Origin: Chloroflexota bacterium
GTDB lineage: Bacteria > Chloroflexota > Chloroflexia > Thermomicrobiales > UBA6265
NCBI GenBank assembly: GCA_023392645.1
Contig: JAEVYR010000013.1
Location: 1 to 7,225, forward strand
Direction: 5' to 3'
Length of the DNA stretch: 7,225 bases
Position numbers and translations under genes: made by a program. This document shows, one piece after another, positions 1 to 5,392 of the stretch. The notes under the pieces are model-generated. The model was not told the DNA's origin and ran no database searches. It saw only the letters and a list, made by a program, of their open reading frames with translations. Position 1 is the stretch's first letter. The number at the start of each line of letters is the position of its first letter.

Positions 1-14
1 GTATAGGGGGAATA

Positions 15-110
15 TGGCAGTGTGGCAAGGTCGCCAGAATAGCCCCGACGGCTGGCAGCCTTGAATTGCCCGCAACGGCGGGGAATTCGGGGAAGGCTGC
101 CACACTGCCA
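15..110. repeat. 13-bp perfect inverted repeat enclosing a 96-bp element
   Basis: The 13-base arm TGGCAGTGTGGCA at 15-27 is the exact reverse complement of TGCCACACTGCCA at 98-110, with 70 bases between. The match stops abruptly on both sides (A14 against C111, A28 against C97). The element lies just beyond the 3' end of the VWA gene. No flanking target-site duplication is visible, so a transposon-derived MITE is possible but unsupported. A structured 3' untranslated region or a REP-like dispersed repeat is an alternative. The right arm overlaps the arms of the two other inverted repeats here. Confidence 0.6.
55..100. repeat. Long imperfect hairpin inside the downstream element
   Basis: GCAGCCTT (55-62) pairs with AAGGCTGC (93-100). 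Inside that, 63-73 pairs with 78-88 as an 11-bp stem with one G/G mismatch (68/83), closed by the tetraloop AACG at 74-77. Four unpaired G residues (89-92) bulge on one side. In the minus-strand transcript of the upstream operon this would be a very stable stem-loop, but no U-run follows it, so it is not a classical intrinsic terminator. It may protect the mRNA 3' end or be part of a repeat family. Confidence 0.55.
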
Positions 111-136
111 CATCGTTTTCGTTTCAGGCAGCCTTC
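92..136 (-). terminator. Stem-loop directly after the VWA stop codon, possible terminator
   Basis: GGCAGCCTTC at 127-136 abuts the stop codon of the VWA gene (137-139) and is the exact reverse complement of GAAGGCTGCC at 92-101, with a 25-base spacer. In the transcript it would be the first structure after translation ends. There is no trailing U-run, so factor-independent termination is doubtful. Its distal arm can instead pair with 54-62, so this stem and the 55-100 hairpin exclude each other. Confidence 0.4.
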
Positions 137-2137
137 TCATCCGGTTCGGAACACCGTCCGCTGCTGCAGGAAATCCTTCAGCACGTAGCTGCCCAGACGG
201 GTGGGGGAGACGTTCAGCACCCGACCCCGGTTGATCCGCATCATGTCCTCCACGAACCGCACCATGTACGGCGAGTGCTCCAGCAGGAAGACGTTGATCG
301 TGATCCCCTCCCGCGTGCACCGCACCACCTCGCGCAGCGTCGCCTCGAACGTCTCCCACGTTGGCGGGTAGTTGTAGAACGGCCGCCCGTTCTCGATGTG
401 CGCCGTCGGCTCGCCGTCCGTGATCACGATGATCTGCCGGTTGCCGCCGCGCTCCCGCCGCAGCACCTGCCGCGCCAGCTCCAGCGCATGCTGCAGGTTC
501 GTGCCGTAGGTGTACTCGTTCCAGCTCAACGCCGGCAGGTCCGCCATCGTCAGCGGCTGCGCGATCGACGAAAACCCGATCAGCTCCAGCATGTCCCGCG
601 GGTACTTCCCCCGGATCAGCGTGGCCAGCGCCAGCGCCGCCCGCTTCGCCGCGTCCCACGCGCCCGAGTAGTACATCGAGCGGCTCATGTCGATCAGCAG
701 CGCCGTCGCCGTGCTCGTCCGCGCCTCCCGCTCGACCACCTCGAAATCGTCCTGGCGCAGCGTCACCGGCGTGCCCGGGCCGCCGGCCATGATCCCGTTC
801 ATCACCGTCTTCGGCAGGTCCAGCAGGAAGGGGTCGCCGAACTGCCACGGCGCGCTCGTGTCGGCGCTCTCGCCGGCCGTGCCCCGCTCGCGGATATCGT
901 GCTCGCCGGTGCCGAGATCCGCCAGCGACGAGAAGATGTCCTGCAGCGCCCGCTCGCCGATCTTGCGGATCGCCCGCGCCGTCAGCTCCAATCCCTTGGC
1001 GCCGTGCCTGGCGTAGCCCTCGCGGATCAGCCGGTCGCGGATCTCGGTCCACTGGTTCAACCAGTCGCGGTCCTGCTCGCTGAGGACGTTGTCGAGCATC
1101 TCCTGCGGGATGCCGGCGAGGTCGTTCGGGTCGGCCGCCGCCCGCAGCATCTCCTCGACGCTCTCCATCTCGTTGGCGCGCTCCATCACGTCCATCGCCA
1201 TGTCGAGCGAGAGCTCCTCCTGCCCCGGACCCGCCTCCTGCTGGAACTCCGACCCCGGAATCGGCCCGATGTGCGCCTGCAGCTCCGCCAGCTCGTCCTC
1301 GATCCCCGCGTCCTGGACCGCCTGCTCCATCGCCGCCTGCAGCTGCCGCCGCTGCTCGGGCGAGAGCATGCTCATCAGCGCCTGCGCCGCCATCATCCGC
1401 TGGCGCATCCGATCGGCGATCTCCTGCATGCTGTCGGCCCGCCCGCCGAGCATGTGCCCCCACTTGTTGTTGAGTGCGTCCATGTCGACCGGTTCGCCCG
1501 CCGCGTCCTGCGCGAACGCCTCGTTGAGGTCCTTCAGGAAATCCTTCAGGTCGCCGGCCGGACCGGCCTCCTGGTTCTGCGCCGCCCCCATCAGGTTGTT
1601 GAACAGCGAGTCGGTGATCTGCTGCCGCAGCTCCTCCATCAGCTTCTCGAAATCCTCGCCCGCCTGGCGGTCGACGAAGTCGTAGTTCTGGAGCTGCTGG
1701 ATTTGCGACCCGGTGTCGTCCGGCATCGCGTCGAGGCGGTCCTTCTTCTTCTGGAGGAAGTCCCGCAGCGAATCCTGCTCGCCGGAGTCGTCGCCGTGCT
1801 GCCCGAGCCGGTCGTCGAGCGTCTGCTGCTCGCGATCGACGATGTCCTGCAGCCGCTCGGCGAGATCGCTCATCACCGAGTCGAAGTCGTATTTGTCGAG
1901 CAGATCCTGGCGCTGCTGCCGCAGTCGCTCGATCACGTCACGCAGACCGTCGCGGCGCTCGCCGGCGGGCCCGCGCGAGCCCCAGCGGAACGCCCGCCGC
2001 AGCGCCTGGTCGATGTTGCCGTCGCGCAGCAGATCCTCCGAGAGCGAGTCGAACAGCTCGTCGGTGTCGAGGTCGCCCCAGTCGGAGCCGTCCCATTTCG
2101 TGTAGCGCCAGGAGGTGGGGAAGCGATGAAGCGGCAT
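137..2137 (-). CDS. VWA-domain protein, partner of a ChlI/MoxR-like ATPase (COG4867-like)
   Basis: This 666-residue soluble protein has a von Willebrand factor A domain at its C-terminus (about 474-655). The metal-ion-dependent adhesion site is intact: DMSRS at 483-487, the threonine of YGTN at 546, and the aspartate of ITDGE at 574. The first 470 residues are strongly charged, helical-looking and rich in Asp, Glu, Gln, Arg and Met, with probable coiled-coil stretches and no signal peptide or membrane segment, so it is cytoplasmic. Layout and length recall mycobacterial Rv0959-type proteins (from memory). In this class the VWA protein binds the AAA+ ATPase, here encoded two genes upstream, through the MIDAS, as BchD/ChlD does with ChlI. 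The start is set by GGAGGT at 2143-2148, five bases before ATG. It is the last gene of the operon, 33 bases after the OsmC stop. The client or metal substrate is unknown. Confidence 0.9.
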   Translation of the reverse strand: MPLHRFPTSWRYTKWDGSDWGDLDTDELFDSLSEDLLRDGNIDQALRRAFRWGSRGPAGERRDGLRDVIERLRQQRQDLLDKYDFDSVMSDLAERLQDIVDREQQTLDDRLGQHGDDSGEQDSLRDFLQKKKDRLDAMPDDTGSQIQQLQNYDFVDRQAGEDFEKLMEELRQQITDSLFNNLMGAAQNQEAGPAGDLKDFLKDLNEAFAQDAAGEPVDMDALNNKWGHMLGGRADSMQEIADRMRQRMMAAQALMSMLSPEQRRQLQAAMEQAVQDAGIEDELAELQAHIGPIPGSEFQQEAGPGQEELSLDMAMDVMERANEMESVEEMLRAAADPNDLAGIPQEMLDNVLSEQDRDWLNQWTEIRDRLIREGYARHGAKGLELTARAIRKIGERALQDIFSSLADLGTGEHDIRERGTAGESADTSAPWQFGDPFLLDLPKTVMNGIMAGGPGTPVTLRQDDFEVVEREARTSTATALLIDMSRSMYYSGAWDAAKRAALALATLIRGKYPRDMLELIGFSSIAQPLTMADLPALSWNEYTYGTNLQHALELARQVLRRERGGNRQIIVITDGEPTAHIENGRPFYNYPPTWETFEATLREVVRCTREGITINVFLLEHSPYMVRFVEDMMRINRGRVLNVSPTRLGSYVLKDFLQQRTVFRTG

Positions 2138-2170
2138 GGATGACCTCCGGTTCGTCGTGAAAGGCGGCGA

Positions 2171-2590
2171 TCAGCTTGTGGCGCGGACGGCGTCGATGCG
2201 GCCCAGCGTCACAGGCGTCGGCGCGCGCAGCGTGTTCTGGATTTCAGCGACCGTGTCGGTGTGTTCCATGAGCGCCCGAATCGCCTCCTCGGGCGCGTCC
2301 GCGACAACCCGCGCATGGTAGGTGACGCCGCTTGCGGGCTCGCCCGGCGCCCCGAAGGTGCCCTCGACCTCCACCTCGACCCGCTCGACCGCGATTCCGC
2401 GGCCTTCGGCCTCGCGATAGATGTCGTTGCAGTAACACGTCGCCAGCGCCAGGAACAGCAGCTCGCCGCCGTTCGCGCTCGATCCCCGCCCGTTCGCCTT
2501 CGGCGGGATCGTGAGGCTCGACTCGGATCCATTCGTCGCGAGCGTGACGCGGTGCTCGCCGCCGCTCTCGACCCGCGCGCATATCTTCAC
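2171..2590 (-). CDS. OsmC-family protein lacking the second redox cysteine
   Basis: This 139-residue protein has the usual OsmC/Ohr length and order: an N-terminal beta region, a Gly/Asn/Ser-rich loop (32-42, containing SSANGGELL), the central helix LALATCYCND (47-56), a beta strand near 70-78, and the C-terminal segment ending in NTLR (119-122). OsmC and Ohr proteins reduce hydroperoxides with a pair of cysteines. The first is present as Cys52, followed by an extra Cys54. At the usual second site (a Cys-Pro-x-x-N type motif) the sequence reads AEIQNTL, with Ala115 where Cys is expected. Classical peroxidase chemistry is therefore doubtful; Cys52/Cys54 could form another redox pair, or the protein may bind a lipid-like or metal ligand. 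The start is GTG, 19 bases after the ATPase stop. It sits between the ATPase and VWA genes, so it is surely co-transcribed with them. Family call is firm; function is not. Confidence 0.88.
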   Translation of the reverse strand: MKICARVESGGEHRVTLATNGSESSLTIPPKANGRGSSANGGELLFLALATCYCNDIYREAEGRGIAVERVEVEVEGTFGAPGEPASGVTYHARVVADAPEEAIRALMEHTDTVAEIQNTLRAPTPVTLGRIDAVRATS

Positions 2591-2594
2591 GTTG

Positions 2595-2600
2595 CTCTCC
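2595..2600 (-). promoter_or_regulatory. Shine-Dalgarno site deciding the GTG start of the OsmC gene
   Basis: On the minus strand GGAGAG lies four bases before a GTG at 2590, or six counting from the GGAG core. The only nearby ATG (2613-2611, overlapping the ATPase stop as ATGA) is in another frame, and the GTG start gives the expected OsmC N-terminus. GTG initiation is therefore the best call, and it may lower OsmC output relative to its two ATG-started neighbours. Confidence 0.7.
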
Positions 2601-2609
2601 CGCCCGCGA

Positions 2610-4013
2610 TCATCGCGCGTACGTCACGCCCTCGCCGCGCGCCTTCCGCGTCAGCTTCCGCATCTGGTGCAGCCCCTCCAGCACGAACTCCACCGCCGAG
2701 GCCATCTCCGCCGGGGTGTTCCCGACGCCGAGGTCGTCGATCACCGACTTCAGCTCCTCGACCGCGCTCACCTGCGGGATGTAATCGAACGAGTTCGATC
2801 CGTCCGATACCGTCACGCTCAGCCCGTTGTCGAACGCCAGCAGCAGCATCTCCAGCCGCGACGGGTCGACCGTCCGCAGGAACACGCTCTTCACCGCCTC
2901 GCCGATCAGCCGGTCGAACACCTGCTCGTCGCGACCCTCACCGAAGGTCTCCAGCTCCAGCTTGCCCATCGTCGCCGGCCGGATCGCCGGCAGGTCCGAG
3001 ATTCTCGGCACCGCCACCTTCTCGCCGGTCAGCACCGAGCGCCGCTGCGCGTTCGCCAGCAGCGCCTCCGCGTTCGCGACCGTCATTCGCACCGACACGC
3101 CGCTCCGCTGCGACACGTCGGGCGAGCGCCGCGCGCCATGGCTGATCTCCGCGACCACTTCGCGCATGTAGTCCGGGTAGATCACCTCCAGCCCGGGCGC
3201 GGCGAACGGGTCGCGCTCCTGCTCGGCGATCTCGATCTCGTGATCGATCGTGTCGGGGTAGTGCGTGCGGATTTGCGACCCGAACCGGTCCTTCAGCGGC
3301 GTGATGATCCGCCCGCGGTTGGTGTAGTCCTCCGGGTTCGCCGAGGCGACGACGAAAACGTCGAGCGGCAGCCGCACCTGGAACCCGCGAATCTGGATGT
3401 CGCGCTCCTCGAGGATGTTGAGCAGCCCGACCTGGATCCGTTCGGCGAGGTCGGGCAGCTCGTTGAGGTTGAAGATGCCCCGGTTCGTCCGCGGGATCAG
3501 CCCGAACGAAACGACCTCCTCGTTGCTCAGGTATCGCCCCTCGGCGACCTTGATCGGATCGACCTCGCCGATCAGGTCGGCGACCGTCGTGTCGGGGGTC
3601 GCCAGCTTCTCGGCGAAGCGGCGGTCGCGGTGCACCCAGTCGATCGGCGTCTCGTCGCCCTGGGTCTCGACGACCTGCCGCCCGTGCCACGAGACCGGGT
3701 CGAACGGGTCGTCATTGATCTCCGAGCCCGCCACGATCGGCAGCCACTCGTCGAGCAGCGCCGACAGCGAGCGCGCCAGGCGCGTCTTCGCCTGCCCGCG
3801 CTCGCCCAGGAAGATGATGTCGTGGCCCGCGAGCAGCGCGTTCTGCAGCTCGGGCAGCACCGTCTCGTCGTACCCCCGGATGCCGGCGAAGAGCTCGCGC
3901 CCCTCCCGCAACGACGCGATCAGGTTGCCCCGGATCTCGTCGCGCACCGTTCGTGGGGTGTAACCGGAGGCCTTGAGCTCGCCGAGGGTCGAGATGCTGG
4001 GTCGTTCGGGCAT
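2610..4013 (-). CDS. ChlI/MoxR-like AAA+ ATPase (magnesium-chelatase-type, COG1239-like)
   Basis: This 467-residue protein is a AAA+ ATPase of the helix-2-insert (ChlI/MoxR) group. Walker A is GERGQAKT at 70-77, with catalytic Lys76. The Walker B region is GIFNLNELPDL at 179-189, where Asn184 stands in place of the usual Asp before Glu185. Sensor 1 is Asn226 in ASANPEDY, the probable arginine finger is Arg243 in PLKDRFG, and a sensor 2 arginine lies in SGVSVR (304-309). It has no membrane segment. Such ATPases form hexamers that work with a VWA partner to insert metals or remodel proteins, and that partner is encoded two genes downstream. True magnesium chelatase is unlikely because no ChlH or tetrapyrrole gene is in view. 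The ATG at 4013 is preferred over a Met 20 codons upstream: GAGGAAG (4018-4024) precedes it, and the predicted promoter lies between the two starts. It is the first gene of the operon. Confidence 0.92.
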   Translation of the reverse strand: MPERPSISTLGELKASGYTPRTVRDEIRGNLIASLREGRELFAGIRGYDETVLPELQNALLAGHDIIFLGERGQAKTRLARSLSALLDEWLPIVAGSEINDDPFDPVSWHGRQVVETQGDETPIDWVHRDRRFAEKLATPDTTVADLIGEVDPIKVAEGRYLSNEEVVSFGLIPRTNRGIFNLNELPDLAERIQVGLLNILEERDIQIRGFQVRLPLDVFVVASANPEDYTNRGRIITPLKDRFGSQIRTHYPDTIDHEIEIAEQERDPFAAPGLEVIYPDYMREVVAEISHGARRSPDVSQRSGVSVRMTVANAEALLANAQRRSVLTGEKVAVPRISDLPAIRPATMGKLELETFGEGRDEQVFDRLIGEAVKSVFLRTVDPSRLEMLLLAFDNGLSVTVSDGSNSFDYIPQVSAVEELKSVIDDLGVGNTPAEMASAVEFVLEGLHQMRKLTRKARGEGVTYAR

Positions 4014-4034
4014 GGCGCTTCCTCGCTGGTTCCG

Positions 4035-4045
4035 GACAAATTGTC
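4035..4045. promoter_or_regulatory. 11-bp palindrome, candidate operator of the ATPase-OsmC-VWA operon
   Basis: GACAA-A-TTGTC is a perfect inverted repeat around one central base, in a locally AT-rich patch of otherwise GC-rich DNA. It is flanked by direct repeats: GGTTCC at 4028-4033 and again at 4046-4051, exactly 18 bases apart. Given the promoter just upstream, it would fall at about +3 to +13 of the transcript, a typical repressor position, and 21 bases before the start codon. No regulator gene is in the window, so the binding protein is unknown. Confidence 0.45.
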
Positions 4046-4054
4046 GGTTCCCCG

Positions 4055-4083
4055 AGTGTAGACCCGCCCGCATGCCTTGTCAG
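4055..4083 (-). promoter_or_regulatory. Sigma70-type promoter of the ATPase-OsmC-VWA operon
   Basis: On the minus strand CTGACA (4083-4078) matches five of six bases of the -35 consensus. Exactly 17 bases later TACACT (4060-4055) matches four of six of the -10 consensus, including the key TA and final T. Transcription would start near 4048, giving a 5' leader of about 35 bases with the Shine-Dalgarno site. The promoter lies in the gap after the dipeptidase gene, so the operon probably has its own control. Confidence 0.55.
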
Positions 4084-4104
4084 TGACGTGTGTAGCCCCG
4101 GTGT

Positions 4105-4118
4105 CCCGCTCAGGCGGG
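4105..4118 (-). terminator. Short hairpin across the dipeptidase stop codon
   Basis: CCCGC (4105-4109) pairs with GCGGG (4114-4118) around a four-base loop that includes the stop codon (4110-4112). The stem is only five base pairs and no U-run follows, so it is at best a weak or Rho-assisted termination signal between the dipeptidase gene and the following operon. Confidence 0.25.
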
Positions 4119-5177
4119 CAGGTGCTCGCCGAAGAAGCGAATCCAGTTGCCGTGCATGATCTTCGCGATGTCCTCATCGCCGTACCCGCGCGATCCGAGA
4201 ATGCCGACCAGGTTCTGCAGGTCGGCGATCGTGTCGAGGTCCTCCGGCGTCTGCTCGGTGCCGTAGCCGCCGTCGAGGTCGCTGCCGATCGCGGCGTGAT
4301 CGGCGTTACCGGCGAGCTGGCAAATGTGGTCGATGTGATCGGCGATGGTGGTGATCGACAATCCCTCGGGCGTCGTCTCGCCCCGCACCCAGTTGGGCTT
4401 GAGCATCCACGCGTCCGCGACCGCGCCGATCACCGCGCCCCGCTCGATCAGCCGCTTCGCCATCTCGTCGGAGATTTGCCGGTCGCCCGGCACCAGTGCC
4501 CGGCAGTTCGAATGGCTCGACATCACCGGTCCCTGGAACCGGTCGAGCGCGTCGTTGAAGCTCTCGTCCGTCAGATGCGCCGCGTCGAGGATGAACCCGA
4601 GGCGGTCCATCTCCTTGACCAGCTCGCGACCCTTCGCGGTGAGCGGTCCGGCGCTGTCGGTGCCGAAGGCGTAGGCGCTCGGGCCGTAGTGGGCGAGGCC
4701 GATCATGCGCAGCCCGTCGTTCCACCAGCCCTCGGCCTGGCTCGGCTCGACAATCGGGTCGGCGCCCTCCATCAGGAGGATGATGCCGATCGGCCGGTCG
4801 TCGCCGCTGCCGCCGTCGGCGGGCCAGTCGGCGAGGTGCGCGTCGAGGTCGTCCTTCGTGCGGATCATCCTCAGCGCGCCCTGCCGCTCCAGCTCGCGGT
4901 AGAGCGCCAGCTCGCCCTGGCAGTGGGCGTAGGCGATCGCGTGGGTGCGGAAGTCGAGCGCGGTCGTGCCCTTCGGGTTGACCCGGCCGAGCACGGTCGC
5001 GCAGCAGAGGCCGATCTTGCCGCGGTGCATGTCGGGCAAGCCAACCGTGCCGGCGGCGCGGCCCTTTTGGGTCATGCCGGCTTCGAGCTCGCGCGTCTCA
5101 TGCGCGCTCAGCGTCAGGTCGCGATTCCAGGCGAGGGCGTTCATCGCCAGATCGAGATGGGCATCGACGAGCAACAT
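4110..5177 (-). CDS. M19 family membrane-dipeptidase-like metallopeptidase
   Basis: This 355-residue protein is a complete member of peptidase family M19 (renal dipeptidase, COG2355), binuclear-zinc enzymes that hydrolyse dipeptides, often including those with a C-terminal D-residue. All expected ligands are visible: His7 and Asp9 (DAHLDL), bridging Glu137 (LLMEG), His201 (DAAHLTD) and His222 (SSHSN). Arg226 (NCRAL), which holds the substrate carboxylate in the family, and Asp300 (GSDLDGG) are also present. The C-terminal GNWIRFF resembles the usual GNxxRxF ending. There is no signal peptide, so it acts in the cytoplasm, unlike the GPI-anchored animal enzyme. The ATG at 5177 is chosen because AGGAG lies about eight bases upstream and the protein then begins at the metal-binding strand; the open frame up to 5492 only reads through the gap. 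Likely role is peptide salvage; the true substrate is unknown. Confidence 0.92.
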   Translation of the reverse strand: MLLVDAHLDLAMNALAWNRDLTLSAHETRELEAGMTQKGRAAGTVGLPDMHRGKIGLCCATVLGRVNPKGTTALDFRTHAIAYAHCQGELALYRELERQGALRMIRTKDDLDAHLADWPADGGSGDDRPIGIILLMEGADPIVEPSQAEGWWNDGLRMIGLAHYGPSAYAFGTDSAGPLTAKGRELVKEMDRLGFILDAAHLTDESFNDALDRFQGPVMSSHSNCRALVPGDRQISDEMAKRLIERGAVIGAVADAWMLKPNWVRGETTPEGLSITTIADHIDHICQLAGNADHAAIGSDLDGGYGTEQTPEDLDTIADLQNLVGILGSRGYGDEDIAKIMHGNWIRFFGEHLPA

Positions 5178-5260
5178 GTGACAGGCTCCTGAGGGGTGGG
5201 CGGACAACAGTCGTCGCGCCATCATCGGGCCTGCGTGCGAATCCGTCGAGGCGTTCGAGC

Positions 5261-5362
5261 TCAGCCCAGCTCGCGCCCGTTGAGCTCGTCCTGCAGCGCC
5301 GGCAGCTTGTGCTTGTCGAGCCGACCCGGCACGCTCGTTCGCCACTCGCGAGATTGCCTCGC
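5261..5362 (-). pseudogene. Remnant of an unidentified gene C-terminus between decarboxylase and dipeptidase
   Basis: This frame is open for 33 codons and ends at TGA (5261-5263). The downstream part reads VPGRLDKHKLPALQDELNG then RELG, a plausible globular C-terminus, and about 26 of its last 28 codons end in G or C, as in the real genes here. It has no good start: the only candidate is GTG at 5332, without a Shine-Dalgarno site, which would give 23 residues. The frame is closed by TGA at 5363-5365, so it looks like the tail left after deletion or frameshift of a larger gene. I do not recognise the family. A real small ORF or a shadow is less likely. Confidence 0.45.
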
Positions 5363-5392
5363 TCAATGGTGCTTCGAACGCGTCGCCGCCTG

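Noticed and set aside
1..136. CRISPR-like or insertion-sequence end
   Set aside because: The repeats are inverted and irregularly spaced, not a regular array, and there is no transposase fragment and no target-site duplication next to the 13-bp arms.
275..2143. A 622-codon open frame on the plus strand opposite the VWA gene
   Set aside because: Its translation is Arg-, Leu- and Val-rich low-complexity sequence with no family features, as expected from the antisense of a GC-rich gene. The minus strand carries an intact MIDAS domain and a strong Shine-Dalgarno site.
2511..4061. A 516-codon open frame on the plus strand opposite the ATPase gene
   Set aside because: It overlaps a clear AAA+ ATPase on the other strand and runs on into the OsmC gene; composition is typical antisense shadow (Arg/Asp/Val/Leu rich, no motif).
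4014..4073. A start for the ATPase 20 codons further upstream (ATG at 4073)
   Set aside because: The extra residues do not look like part of the family, no Shine-Dalgarno sequence precedes that ATG, and the predicted promoter -10 box lies downstream of it.
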